A stretch of 64,000 bases of DNA from Methylocystis echinoides (GCF_040687965.1 NZ_CP156084.1:820501-884500); one strand, 5' to 3'; numbered from the stretch's first letter, positions 1 to 9,076 are shown. Notes: generated by a model from the sequence alone, not told the origin. Numbers and translations are program-made.

Positions 1-888
1 AATGTACGCCCCAACAACACCATGCGCACGCGCAACGTCGCCGCCGTCATGGTCACGGCGTCGCTGCCGCCTTACGCGGGCTGGGGCACGACGATTGACG
101 TCACCGTCTCCTCCATGGGCGACGCGACATCCTTGATGGGCGGCACGCTGGTGCTCACGTCGTTGACGGGGCTTGACGGCGCCGTCTACGCCATCGCGCA
201 GGGCCCTATCGCCGTCTCGGGCTTCGCCGCGCAGGGCCAGAATGAGACCCTCACCCATGGCGTCGCCACGGTCGGACGCATCCCGAATGGCGCGACGATC
301 GAACGCGAGCCGCCGCGTCCCGCCGCCGGGATCGACGGCCCGCTTATTCTGCAACTTCGCAATCCGGACTATGCGACTGCGGTGCGCGTCGCTGACGCCG
401 TCAACGGTTTCACTCGCCAGCGCTACAAATCTGCGTTGGCGCGGGAGCGCGACGACCGCAGCGTGGCGCTGACCCTTCCCAGAGGCGCGCAGGCGACCCG
501 CTTTCTCGCCGAGATCGGCGATTTGCGCGTCGCCGTGGAAACGCCCGCGCGCGTCGTCATCGATGAACGCACCGGCACCGTCGTCATCGGCGCCGATGTG
601 CAGATTTCACCCGTCGCGGTTACCCAGGGCGGCCTCACTGTGCGCATCAGCGAAACGCCCGAAGTCTCGCAACCTGCGCCGTTCTCGAACGGTCGCACAA
701 CGGTGACCAACCAGACCACGATTTCAGCCGCCGAACCCGCCGGGCAGGTCGCCATGCTCGCGGGGCCCTCCCTCAAACAGCTGGTGAAAGGGCTGAATGA
801 GATCGGGCTCAAACCCACGGGCATCATCTCGATCCTGCAGGCGATCAAGAGCGCCGGCACCCTGCAGGCCGATCTCCTCATTCAATAA
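1..888 (+). CDS. flgI: Flagellar P-ring protein FlgI, C-terminal part (5' truncated by window edge)
   Basis: The open frame enters from the left edge in frame 1, so the start codon and roughly the first 80 residues are missing. The protein forms the periplasmic P-ring, the bushing of the flagellar rod in the peptidoglycan layer. The visible part has the typical FlgI core: a Val/Thr-rich stretch with NVAAVMVTASLPPY, the GTTIDVTVSSMGDA segment, the LTSLTGLDGAVYAIAQGP segment and a C-terminal tail ending in DLLIQ. The length fits the last three quarters of a family of about 370 residues. The flagellar operons to its right support the call. Identity is clear; only the N-terminus is not visible. 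Confidence 0.96.
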   Translation, partial: NVRPNNTMRTRNVAAVMVTASLPPYAGWGTTIDVTVSSMGDATSLMGGTLVLTSLTGLDGAVYAIAQGPIAVSGFAAQGQNETLTHGVATVGRIPNGATIEREPPRPAAGIDGPLILQLRNPDYATAVRVADAVNGFTRQRYKSALARERDDRSVALTLPRGAQATRFLAEIGDLRVAVETPARVVIDERTGTVVIGADVQISPVAVTQGGLTVRISETPEVSQPAPFSNGRTTVTNQTTISAAEPAGQVAMLAGPSLKQLVKGLNEIGLKPTGIISILQAIKSAGTLQADLLIQ

Positions 889-1105
889 CGCAATAACGGC
901 CAAAAAAGCCCCCTGATCAGTGAAACGCCGGCGATTTCAGACATTTGTCGTCAAGCGTCGCAATGCGGCGGCGCTTTGCGTCTCCGCTTAATTCCCTTCT
1001 GACGCCATCTGCTGGGACGCGGGCGCACGGACGCGCTCGTCTCTCGCCGCGTTTTGAGCTATGTCGGACAGGCGAGGTTTGCGTAGATTGCGAGAGGCTG
1101 GCCGT

Positions 1106-2125
1106 ATGAAGCTTGACAATTCGACTCCGGCGAGAGTGGGATTTATCATTTCGGCCTACAAGCGCCCCGAGCTCACAGAACGTTTGGTGCACGCTCTCGA
1201 GGGCAGGCCGTGCAGCATTCACGTCGACAAGAAATCATCCATTCGTCCCGACCTCGAGCGGGCGCTCGGCGGGCTTTCAAATGTAACTTTCCTCAAACAG
1301 CATCAGGTTTCGTGGGGCGACTTCGGTCATGTCGCCGCGAGCCTCGAAGGCATGCGCTGGTTCCAGACCACTGATCTCGATTACGCCATCCTGCTAACCG
1401 GCCAATGTTATCCGCTCCTCCCCATGCGCCACGTCGAAGAAGCGCTCGGTCGGCTGGGCGGAAAATCTCTCATCCAACATGAGCCGTTCGATATCCCGGA
1501 GAATTTCATTCTGCGCGATTACGGCCTTCAGCTGCGTTATCAGCTGACGAGGCTGAAGCGTCTGCTCGGCCTCGGCTCCGGAGACGAACAGGTCCAAACG
1601 TCCCCCAATGATCAGCCTCGCGTCAAGCCGACGACGAAACCCTCCTATTGGGGCTACGAGGGCTGGCGACGAATTAAGAAGTATAAGTATTTTGTCTCAG
1701 GCCAGGCGAAGACAGCGCCATTCATCGTCCGGAGCCTCCCGTTGAATCTCCATCCCTATGGCGGCTCGTCTTATTGGTGCCTGTCGAGGGAATGCGTCGA
1801 TTACGTTTTGCGATTCATCGACGAAAATCCCAGCGTCGTCCGCTTCTTCGAGAACAGCTACATTCCTTGCGAAACTTTCTTCCAAACTATTCTCGGTAAT
1901 TCGGACCTTCGCTCGACGCTGATCGATGAGGAAGTCCATTATGTGGAGTGGAGCCATCCAAACGATGGGACCCCCAAGACACTGACAGACCCTGCAAGCG
2001 CCCTCGCCTCGGGGAAATGGTTTGCCAGAAAATGGGAATCGACCGACGCGCTGGATGAAATCGATCGCCGCCGGAATCTCTTGCGCAGCGAGAGCGCGCT
2101 CAGCGGCGCTTCCGCCGCGAACTGA
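1106..2125 (+). CDS. Core-2/I-branching (GT14-like) glycosyltransferase
   Basis: A 339-residue protein beginning MKLDNSTPARVGFIISAYKR. The N-terminal FIISAYKRPE, the HVDKKS motif, VSWGDFGHV and the LTGQCYPL segment match the Core-2/I-branching beta-1,6-N-acetylglucosaminyltransferase family (Pfam Branch). In bacteria this family transfers GlcNAc or xylose to glycans. An upstream in-frame ATG at 1061 exists, but 1106 has an AGAGG about 9 nt ahead and starts just before conserved sequence. There is no signal peptide or membrane segment, so it is probably cytoplasmic. It heads a four-gene plus-strand set with an epimerase, a GT-B transferase and a cupin, lying between flgI and flhB. Donor and acceptor are unknown. 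Decoration of flagellin is an inference from location only. Confidence 0.75.
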   Translation: MKLDNSTPARVGFIISAYKRPELTERLVHALEGRPCSIHVDKKSSIRPDLERALGGLSNVTFLKQHQVSWGDFGHVAASLEGMRWFQTTDLDYAILLTGQCYPLLPMRHVEEALGRLGGKSLIQHEPFDIPENFILRDYGLQLRYQLTRLKRLLGLGSGDEQVQTSPNDQPRVKPTTKPSYWGYEGWRRIKKYKYFVSGQAKTAPFIVRSLPLNLHPYGGSSYWCLSRECVDYVLRFIDENPSVVRFFENSYIPCETFFQTILGNSDLRSTLIDEEVHYVEWSHPNDGTPKTLTDPASALASGKWFARKWESTDALDEIDRRRNLLRSESALSGASAAN

Positions 2126-2137
2126 AAAGTAAAACCC

Positions 2138-3193
2138 ATGTCGAAAAATACCTGTCTCATCACCGGCGGCGCCGGATTTATCGGTTGCGCCCTGTCGAGA
2201 GAGCTCGCGGGCGCCTTCGACGAGCTTGTCGTCGTAGACAATCTTCATCCTCAAATTCACGCCGACCATCGTCGTCCGGATGCGCTCGCTCCCCACGCCG
2301 CTCTCCATGTCGCCGATGTCACGGAAGCCGGAACGTGGGATCGCCTTTTCGCGGATTTCGATCCGACGGTCGTCATCCATCTGGCGGCGGAGACCGGCAC
2401 CGGTCAATCCTTGACGGAGGCGACGCGCCATGCCGCCGTCAATGTCGTGGGAACCGCTCAGCTTCTGGACGGACTGGCGCGCCATGCGATGGCGCCGAAG
2501 CGCTTCGTGCTGTCATCCAGCCGCGCCGTCTACGGCGAAGGCGCGTGGCGCAACGCCGAAGGCGGCCTCGTCTATCCTGGCCAACGCACGAGAAGCCAGC
2601 TCGAGGCAGGCCAATGGGATTTCCCGGGGCTTTCACCCCGCCCGTTTTCAGCCGAGTCGACGCGACCCAGCCCGATCAGCGTCTACGGCGCAACGAAATT
2701 GGCCCAAGAGCATTTGATGTCGGCGTGGAGTCACGCCTTCGGCTCGGAGGTCGTCACGCTTCGCCTTCAGAACGTCTATGGGCCAGGCCAGTCGCTGACC
2801 AATTCCTATACGGGGATCCTGCCTCTCTTCGCCAGGATCGCCAAGGCCGGGCAGAGCATTCCACTTTACGAAGACGGCTGCATGCTTCGGGATTTCGTTT
2901 TCATCGACGACGTCGCCCGAGCGCTCGCCAAAGTCGCCCTTTGTGGGGCTCCTTCGGCGCAGCCCTATGACATAGGCTCCGGCCGCGCCGCCACGATCGG
3001 CGAGACGGCACGGATTATCGCCGCTCGCTACAACGCCCCGGCTCCGCACGTCTGCGGCAAATACCGACATGGCGACGTTCGTCACGCCTCGAGCGAAATC
3101 GAGCAGACTCGCGCAGACCTCGGATGGGAGCCCCAGGTCGACCTCCAAGAGGGTTTGGATCGACTTTGCCGCTGGATCGACGAACGGATGTGA
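2138..3193 (+). CDS. NAD-dependent sugar epimerase/dehydratase (extended SDR)
   Basis: A 351-residue extended short-chain dehydrogenase. The Rossmann glycine motif TGGAGFIG sits at residues 9-16, an acidic VVDN follows beta 2, and HLAAETGTG matches the family. The catalytic triad region is LSSSRAVYGEG with YGATK further on. The long insert between SSS and YGATK resembles dTDP-L-rhamnose 4-epimerase and UDP-glucuronate epimerase relatives more than GalE. It probably interconverts a nucleotide sugar used by the flanking glycosyltransferases. It starts 12 nt after the preceding gene and ends 16 nt before the next start, consistent with one operon. Exact substrate cannot be told from sequence. 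Confidence 0.8.
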   Translation: MSKNTCLITGGAGFIGCALSRELAGAFDELVVVDNLHPQIHADHRRPDALAPHAALHVADVTEAGTWDRLFADFDPTVVIHLAAETGTGQSLTEATRHAAVNVVGTAQLLDGLARHAMAPKRFVLSSSRAVYGEGAWRNAEGGLVYPGQRTRSQLEAGQWDFPGLSPRPFSAESTRPSPISVYGATKLAQEHLMSAWSHAFGSEVVTLRLQNVYGPGQSLTNSYTGILPLFARIAKAGQSIPLYEDGCMLRDFVFIDDVARALAKVALCGAPSAQPYDIGSGRAATIGETARIIAARYNAPAPHVCGKYRHGDVRHASSEIEQTRADLGWEPQVDLQEGLDRLCRWIDERM

Positions 3194-3209
3194 TCTCTGT
3201 TTGGGTTCG

Positions 3210-4280
3210 ATGAAGAAGCGCAGAAATCTGCTGGTTGATGTCTCGGCGCACGGGTTAGGCCACCTGGCGCAGGTCGCGCCGCTCATCGCGCGGCTTAAGG
3301 CGGCCTCGTCCGATCTCCACGTCACCGTGCGGAGCGCCTATTCGCCAGCCCTGGTCGAGCAATTTATCGGCTGTGATCTCCACTATGCGCCGCTGCCGCC
3401 CGAGCCGACGCTCGAGATGTACGGTCCCCTGTCAGTAAACAAGGATGCGACCGAGGCGGCGTTCCGACGCTTCCACGACGCGTGGGCGCAAAATGTGAGC
3501 GTCCGCGCGGAAATAATGTCCGAATTCGAGCCCGATCTGTTGGTGAGCGATATCCCCTATGTCAGCCTCGCCGCAGCGGAACGTCTCTCGCTCCCTGCTG
3601 TCGCGCTGTGTTGTTACAATTGGCGAGACGCTCGGCAATTCTTCACGAAGACACACGATAGAATCGGGGAGCAGATCGAGCGGGCCTATCAGTCGGCGTG
3701 CGTCTTTCTACAGACGACACCGCATATGCCCATGGAATATCTGTCGAACCGGCGTTCGATCGGCCCGCTGGCTCGAATAGGGGCGCGCAGAGGCGCAGAG
3801 TTGCGCCGACTTCTCGATGTGCCGCCCGGGCAGAAACTCGTCCTGGTGACGTTTGGCGGTTCGCCGGGGGATCATTCCTTTCGCCTTCCCCGAGACGCTG
3901 ACATATTCTGGATCGTCCGAGACGCCTCCCAAATCGACGCGCCCAGAGCGGCGAATCTTGCGGATCTTCCGATGCCGTTCATCGATGTTCTGGCCTCTGT
4001 CGACGCGGTGGTGAGTAAGGAAGGGTACGGGACGCTGGCAGAGGCCGCGTGCAACGGCGTGCGCTTGCTTATGCTCACCCGCCAGGACTGGCCTGAGACG
4101 CCATTCTTTGTCGCATGGGCCAAGGAACACGTGCAATTTTCTGAACTGCCCTTGGACTGCGGCGTGGAAGAGTTTCGTCAGGCGCTCGAATTCCTTCTGT
4201 CGAGACCGCCTGCGCCGGCGGTGGAGCGGTCGGGAATAGCCGAAGCCGCCGATGTGATCGCAGCACTCATTTGCACTTGA
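3210..4280 (+). CDS. GT-B fold glycosyltransferase (MurG/GT28-like)
   Basis: A 356-residue protein starting MKKRRNLLVDVSAHGLGHL. The longer open frame begins at 3069 inside the epimerase gene, but similarity-like sequence begins only at this ATG. The N-terminal half has the VSAHGLGHLAQVAPLI motif of GT-B enzymes that bind an acceptor near a glycine loop. The C-terminal half has LVLVTFGGSPGDH, DVLASVDAVVSKEGYGTLAEAACNG, the sugar-nucleotide binding region of GT28/GT1-type enzymes. There is no signal peptide. It belongs to the glycan cassette between flgI and flhB. Donor sugar and acceptor are unknown. Confidence 0.75.
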   Translation: MKKRRNLLVDVSAHGLGHLAQVAPLIARLKAASSDLHVTVRSAYSPALVEQFIGCDLHYAPLPPEPTLEMYGPLSVNKDATEAAFRRFHDAWAQNVSVRAEIMSEFEPDLLVSDIPYVSLAAAERLSLPAVALCCYNWRDARQFFTKTHDRIGEQIERAYQSACVFLQTTPHMPMEYLSNRRSIGPLARIGARRGAELRRLLDVPPGQKLVLVTFGGSPGDHSFRLPRDADIFWIVRDASQIDAPRAANLADLPMPFIDVLASVDAVVSKEGYGTLAEAACNGVRLLMLTRQDWPETPFFVAWAKEHVQFSELPLDCGVEEFRQALEFLLSRPPAPAVERSGIAEAADVIAALICT

Positions 4281-4303
4281 AGCTTTCAGAAAGCAGGCCT
4301 CCA

Positions 4304-4729
4304 ATGCGCCCAAGCGGCCCCCCTTGCCCGCCAAGGACACGATCGCGCTTCTTCGATGGGAGAATTTTGCTTCTGGAGTTTGAACCAATCGCCGAGCCGA
4401 GGGGCGCCTTGTTGCCGGTCGACTTTGAAGCGCTTCCGTTTTTCCCCAAACGCGCCTTTGTCGTCGACAGAGCGCCGCCGGGAACGACGCGAGCCGGCCA
4501 TGCCCAGCGTCGCGGATACCAGCTGTTGCTACGCCTATCGGGACAAATCGCCGTCACCATGCGCCTCGGGGGGAGGACAGAAACCGTCGCCTTGCAATCG
4601 GATGGCCACGCCCTGCTCATCGAGGAGCCGGTGTGGAAGGAGACAACTTACCGCTCTACGGACGCCGTGCTTTTAGTTTTCTCGAGCGAGGTGTTCAGGC
4701 CCGAAGACCAGATTCGCGAAGAAAGCTGA
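4304..4729 (+). CDS. FdtA/QdtA-like cupin (sugar 3,4-ketoisomerase family)
   Basis: A 141-residue single-domain cupin. The segment beginning LLEFEPIAEPRGALLPVD, then PKRAFVVDRAPPGTTRAGHA, LLRLSGQIAVTM and ALLIEEPVWKETTY, follows the fold order of FdtA/WxcM-type dTDP-6-deoxy-hexose ketoisomerases: an Arg-Gly, a His-Ala and a Trp in the jelly roll. Family members make rare deoxy or amino sugars for surface glycans. An alternative TTG start at 4271 would overlap the upstream stop; I prefer the ATG at 4304, although no strong ribosome site precedes either. Last gene of the glycan cassette and convergent with flhB. Catalytic activity is uncertain because many family members are only binding proteins. 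Confidence 0.65.
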   Translation: MRPSGPPCPPRTRSRFFDGRILLLEFEPIAEPRGALLPVDFEALPFFPKRAFVVDRAPPGTTRAGHAQRRGYQLLLRLSGQIAVTMRLGGRTETVALQSDGHALLIEEPVWKETTYRSTDAVLLVFSSEVFRPEDQIREES

Positions 4730-4777
4730 GCTTTAGGCGCAGATCATCCCCAGCATGCACGCCCTCGGCGCGCGGGT

Positions 4778-5862
4778 TCATGACGGACCGGGCGCCCGCG
4801 AACGCGAGACGTTATCCAGGAAATGGATCAGCTCGGCGACGGGCCGGTAGAATTCCTGCGGTATCATCTTGTCCACTTCCACAATGTCGTACATGGCGCG
4901 CGCGAGCTCCTTGCGCTCCAGCACCGGCACGCCATGCTCCTGGGCGACTTCGCGGATCTTGAGCGCGATGAGATCCTTCCCCTTGGCCAGCACCAATGGC
5001 GCGCCGCCCTCCTCACGCACATAGCGCAGCGCAATTGCGTAGTGCGTCGGGTTGGCGATAACGAAGCTTGCGTTGGGCACCGCGGCGAGCATGCGGCGTC
5101 GCGAGCGATCCATCGCGAGAGAGCGCATGCGCGCCTTCACCAGCGGGTCGCCCTCGGACTGCTTGAGTTCTTCCTTGAGCTCTTGCCGGCTCATGCGGAA
5201 TCGCGGCGCCACTTGAAACGTGTCCAGAAAAAGTCCGCAAGCGCCAAGAGCGACATCGCGATCGCGACGACGCTGGTCAGATGAATGACGAGCCGCAGCG
5301 CAATGGAGGGCAGCGTCGCCGGCTCCATGCGCATCGCATCGGCGTAAAGGGAGCGGTCGCCCGAGGCGACGATGGCCATCGCGGCTCCGATGATGAGAAT
5401 CTTTATCGCTGATTTTGCAACTTCCAGAACCGAGGCGAGGCTGATGAACCGGGCGAGACCCGCCATCGGGGAGAGCCGCGACAGGTCCGGCATGATGCGG
5501 GTGAGCACCAATCGCGGCGCGCCCTGCACGAAGGCCCCCACCAAGCCGGACAGCACAGCGACGAGAAGGAAGGGCGTCAGAAAGCGCGCCAGTTCGAAGG
5601 CGACAGCCTCGAGATAGCGAGAGGCGTCGCCGTCCGACCGCAGCGGCAGCGCGCCGGAGTTTCCAAGAAGAAGTCGAAGTGAGTGAGAAAGCTGCGCGAC
5701 GCTCGCTTTGGCCAGGAAGGCAAGGGCGCCGAGAAGCCCGAGAATCCCGAAGGCGGACGGAACGTCGCGCGACACGGGGGCATTGCCCTGTTCCAGCGCG
5801 TCGGCGATTTTCTTATCGGTGGCTTCTTCCGTTTTGGAATCGGCGTCTTCGCTTTCCGACAC
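4778..5862 (-). pseudogene. flhB: FlhB, flagellar export gate protein, interrupted by a frameshift
   Basis: FlhB is the inner-membrane switch protein of the flagellar type III export gate. The first segment (5862 down to 5191) starts at a GTG directly after the fliG stop and encodes 223 residues with the four membrane helices, ending FWTRFKWRRDSA. The second (from a GTG at 5212 down to 4778) encodes the cytoplasmic FlhBc domain with MSRQELKEELK and the autocleavage motif NPTH. Together they make about 360 residues, the normal length. Adding one base near 5200 would restore a continuous WRRD-FRMSRQELKEE reading, so one T on the coding strand seems lost. No slippery sequence is present. It could be a sequencing error, a real mutation or a split gene; the two halves might be co-translated because the frames overlap. 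Confidence 0.85.
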
Positions 5863-6885
5863 TTAGGCCGCCTCGCCGCGCCGCTCGGCGGCGAGATCGA
5901 TGAGCCCCTGGCTGGAAAGCCGCAAGGTAAGACTGGCGATCTCGCGCTGCGCGGCGACAACTTCCTTACGCGGCGGCTCGGACGCGGACGCAAGCTCCGC
6001 CTCCACCATGCGACGCGTGCGCGTGGAGAGACAAGGGACCACCGCCGCGCGCACCGCTGCGTCGGCGCCGCGCAGCGCCAGGATCAGCCGGTCGATCTGC
6101 ACCTGATCGAAAATGATCATGCGCGCGCGCTCGCTCAGGCCTACGATATCCTCGAAAGAGAAGATCATCGATTTGAGCTGCTCGGCGAGAACCGGCTCGG
6201 ATTGAGCGATGCCCTCGATAATCTCCACGATCTGCTCCCGTTCGAGCTGATTGACGATGCCTGCTACGCGCGCGCTGACTTCATTGGTCGAGGGCGCGCT
6301 CGCCGCGGCGAAGAGGTCCTCCTGCAGGGCCTCCTCGACAATATGCAGCACATGTTCGGAGACGGGCTTCGAGACGAGCATCCGCCGCATGGCTTGCGAC
6401 CGCAACATGCTCGGCAACAGCCCCAGCACGCGGGCGGCGACCGCCGGATCGACGCGCGACAACATAATGACGGCCGTCTGAGGATGTTCATTCGTGAGAT
6501 AACCCGCCAGCAACTGATCGGAGAGCGCGCCGATGCGCCGCCAAAGAAACTTGTTGGACCGCCCGCGCAGCTCCGACATGATGTCGGCGACCTGCTCGTC
6601 CGGCAGAGCGCTCGCCAGCAGATCCTCTGCGACCGACTCGCCGCCCTGCAGATCGGGCTGGCCGTTGCTGATTTCCTCGATCAGGCCCGTGCAAATCTCC
6701 TCGAGCGTCGCCGACGGCACGACGTCGAGCGTCGCCGCGACGCGGGCGATCTGCTTGAGTTCGCCGTGGTCGAAGTGCTTCAACACCCGGCTCGACGCCT
6801 CCCGATCGAGCGCGAGCAGCACAGCTGCAATCTTTTCAGGGCCTCCAAACGGGCGGCCAGCGTCCTGCGGGGTATGAATCGTCAT
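5863..6885 (-). CDS. fliG: Flagellar motor switch protein FliG
   Basis: A 340-residue FliG, the C-ring subunit that contacts FliF and takes torque from MotA. The middle domain carries NEHPQTAVIMLSRVDP with the EHPQT surface patch that binds FliM. The armadillo and C-terminal torque-helix regions follow (FSFEDIVGLSERARMIIF). The length and domain order are normal for the family, though the C-terminus runs somewhat longer after the helix. It lies between fliN (14 nt away) and flhB, whose GTG start abuts the fliG stop, so the three are co-transcribed on the minus strand. Confidence 0.95.
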   Translation of the reverse strand: MTIHTPQDAGRPFGGPEKIAAVLLALDREASSRVLKHFDHGELKQIARVAATLDVVPSATLEEICTGLIEEISNGQPDLQGGESVAEDLLASALPDEQVADIMSELRGRSNKFLWRRIGALSDQLLAGYLTNEHPQTAVIMLSRVDPAVAARVLGLLPSMLRSQAMRRMLVSKPVSEHVLHIVEEALQEDLFAAASAPSTNEVSARVAGIVNQLEREQIVEIIEGIAQSEPVLAEQLKSMIFSFEDIVGLSERARMIIFDQVQIDRLILALRGADAAVRAAVVPCLSTRTRRMVEAELASASEPPRKEVVAAQREIASLTLRLSSQGLIDLAAERRGEAA

Positions 6886-6899
6886 GCCGGAGTCGACTT

Positions 6900-7262
6900 C
6901 TAGAGCCGTATTTGCTCGCTCTGCGGTTCACAGATCTCGGTCAGTGAAACGCCGAAGCGCGCGCCGTCTTCCTCGACGACGACAACTTCGCCGCGCGCGA
7001 TGGTGCGTCCGTTGACGACGACGTCGACGGGATCGCCGACGCGGTGATCGAGCGGCACGACGGCGCCGCGCCCGAGTTTCAAAAGATTTGACACTGGCAG
7101 CGTCGCGGAACCGACCACAACCTGCAAGACAACAGGGATGCGCAGGATGGAGTCGATGCGCTTGGAGCTTACTTTCTGTTCGTCTTCAATGCCGGCGAGC
7201 GACGGGCCCTCGTCCAGAGACGGGGAGGAAACAAGTCCATCGATTTCCAAATCGTCGATCAT
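6900..7262 (-). CDS. fliN: Flagellar motor switch protein FliN
   Basis: A 120-residue FliN with an acidic N-terminal tail and one SpoA (surface presentation) domain: RIPVVLQVVVGSATLPVSNLLKLGRGAVVPLD, then VDVVVNGRTIARGEVVVV. FliN with FliM forms the lower C-ring, which sets rotation direction and helps dock export substrates. A strong ribosome site (AGGAGG) lies ahead of the ATG. It sits 21 nt downstream of fliM in the same minus-strand operon. Confidence 0.95.
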   Translation of the reverse strand: MIDDLEIDGLVSSPSLDEGPSLAGIEDEQKVSSKRIDSILRIPVVLQVVVGSATLPVSNLLKLGRGAVVPLDHRVGDPVDVVVNGRTIARGEVVVVEEDGARFGVSLTEICEPQSEQIRL

Positions 7263-7283
7263 CGCGATCCTCCTTCGTCCGTC

Positions 7284-8204
7284 TCAAACGCCCAGGATGT
7301 TTTCTATGTAGGATTCGCGCTCATCTGAAAATTCTTCGAGCCTCACCGTATACATATTGTCTTTCTGACCGAGCGTGCACCAGAACAGCGTCCGTCCCTC
7401 GGCGACGACGCGGATGGGATCCGTCGGCGCGATCGGCAGCCGTAGCACGTCGCCGACCTCGAGGCGCGATATGTCGCCGAGAGTGAAGCCGCGCGCCTCC
7501 AGGCGCACCTCGGCCCGAACCTCGGTGCGCACAAGATTCTGGTAGAGGTTTTCCGACCATTTCTCGTCGGTCGCCTTTCCTTCCGCGCCTGGCGTTCGAG
7601 ACAGCGCATCGCGGAAGGGATCGAGCGCGCTGCGCGGCAATGCGACGAGGATTTGGCCAGCGTAGTCGCCATAGCGGATCGTCATGCGCACAAGCGCGGC
7701 CACGGTCGCCTTGGAGCCGAGCGCGAAGAAACCCGACCCCTCGAGCGAGGGCTCACGATCGTAGGTAAGCCTCGACAGGCTCGAAAATGCGTCTGCAAAT
7801 CCCGAGACGAGCTTCGTAACGCAATAGGCGATGATGCGGTCTTCGATGCGCGTTGGCGGCCTGTCGAGCGTGGCGTCGATCACGCCGGAGCCGAGCAGAA
7901 GCTCGAAGGTAAGGCAGCGAAAGACCCCGTCGACGGCGACAGCCAAGCGGGTGTCATTCTCCTGGCTTCTAAAGACGTAGATTTTGCCCAGCGCTCCGTA
8001 TTTCTCCGCCAGCTCGTGAACCCGGCTGCCTTCGAAATTCTCGGTCGTAACGACGATTCCGTTGGCGTAGCGGCTGAGAAAGCGTGCGAAATTTGCGCCT
8101 GTTTCCTCGAAGATCGCGGTGAGCGCGGGCATGCGATCGATCGTCGCGTCCCCGACGAGCACCAGCTCCTCGCCGCCCTCTTTGAATGCTTCTTTGAGGA
8201 TCAT
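7284..8204 (-). CDS. fliM: Flagellar motor switch protein FliM
   Basis: A 306-residue protein whose middle CheC-like domain is followed by a C-terminal SpoA domain (VRAEVRLEARGFTLGDISRLEVGDVLRLP). It forms the C-ring wall with FliG and FliN. The N-terminal EIDALL-type CheY-binding peptide of enteric FliM is not evident; the protein starts MILKEAFKEGGEELVLVG. This is a divergence seen in several Rhizobiales FliM proteins. The ATG overlaps the motA stop by 4 nt, indicating translational coupling. Confidence 0.9.
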   Translation of the reverse strand: MILKEAFKEGGEELVLVGDATIDRMPALTAIFEETGANFARFLSRYANGIVVTTENFEGSRVHELAEKYGALGKIYVFRSQENDTRLAVAVDGVFRCLTFELLLGSGVIDATLDRPPTRIEDRIIAYCVTKLVSGFADAFSSLSRLTYDREPSLEGSGFFALGSKATVAALVRMTIRYGDYAGQILVALPRSALDPFRDALSRTPGAEGKATDEKWSENLYQNLVRTEVRAEVRLEARGFTLGDISRLEVGDVLRLPIAPTDPIRVVAEGRTLFWCTLGQKDNMYTVRLEEFSDERESYIENILGV

Positions 8205-9076
8205 GCTGCTTCGGCCGCCGCTGCGCCGCCGTTGATGGTTTCATTCTCGACTTCGTCGATCGATGGCCGATCATAGGCCGGAATGGACTTGCGCCCATGT
8301 TCGATCGCGACCTGCGGCAGCGCCCCATTCATGAAGGCGAGCAAAGTCTGCTTGATGATCAAGAAGACGTGACAATCCTTGGTGCGGGCCACCTTCACCT
8401 TGTAGGCGAGCGGCGTCATGATTCCATAAGAGACGAAGATGCCGGCGAATGTGCCGACCATGGCGGCGCCGATGAGGCCGCCGAGCAGTTCCGGAGACTG
8501 ATCGAGCGCGCCCATCGCCTTGATGACGCCGAGCACCGCCGCGACAATGCCGAGCGCCGGCAGGCCGTCGCCGATTGCGGTCAGCGCATGATAGGGTTTC
8601 AGCTTGTCCTGCTTAATGGCGGAGATTTCCTCGTCGATCAGCGCCTCGATCTCGAAGGTCTTCACATTGCCGATGATGTAAAGCCGGCAATAGTCGCAAA
8701 TGAACGTCGTGATCTCGGGATTTTTCAAGACATTTGGAAATGCTGTGAAAAGCGCAGATTCGTTGGGCGCGTCGATATGGCCCTCGACCTCGGTGCGGGA
8801 CTTGCTGCGCAATTCGCGCATCAAGGCGTGAAGAAGGCCTAGAATGTCGAGGTAATCGCGCCGCTTCGGGGTCTTCTCGAGGATCGCCTGAACGATGGCC
8901 TTGCCCGTGTCCTTGATGACCTTGATCGGGTTCGCGACAATGAAGGTCCCGAGCGCGGAACCCATGATGATGACGAATTCCCAGGGCTGCCAAAGGACAA
9001 TCAGATGGCCGCCGAGCGCTGCAAAGCCGCCAAGCATGCAGCCCATCGTTACGATGAGACCAATGACGAAGCTCAT
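8201..9076 (-). CDS. motA: Flagellar stator protein MotA
   Basis: A 291-residue MotA, the proton-channel subunit that with MotB drives rotation. The start MSFVIGLIVTMGCMLGGF is chosen because the first membrane helix begins there; a longer TTG-started frame to 9106 adds ten unconserved residues. Four hydrophobic helices are visible, with the conserved cytoplasmic loop (helices around ALMRELRSKSRTEVEGHID) and the helix 3-4 stretch DGLPALGIVAAVLGVIKAMG and LIGAAMVGTFAGIFVSYG. The length suits alphaproteobacterial MotA. It overlaps fliM by 4 nt. motB is further upstream, separated by motC, fliK and a transglycosylase gene. Confidence 0.96.
   Translation of the reverse strand: MSFVIGLIVTMGCMLGGFAALGGHLIVLWQPWEFVIIMGSALGTFIVANPIKVIKDTGKAIVQAILEKTPKRRDYLDILGLLHALMRELRSKSRTEVEGHIDAPNESALFTAFPNVLKNPEITTFICDYCRLYIIGNVKTFEIEALIDEEISAIKQDKLKPYHALTAIGDGLPALGIVAAVLGVIKAMGALDQSPELLGGLIGAAMVGTFAGIFVSYGIMTPLAYKVKVARTKDCHVFLIIKQTLLAFMNGALPQVAIEHGRKSIPAYDRPSIDEVENETINGGAAAAEAA

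Noticed and set aside
889-1105. Small ORF or terminator after flgI
   Set aside because: No stem with a U tract and no credible start with a ribosome site was found.
5191-5212. Programmed ribosomal frameshift in flhB
   Set aside because: No slippery heptamer or homopolymer is present at the junction; a lost base explains it more simply.
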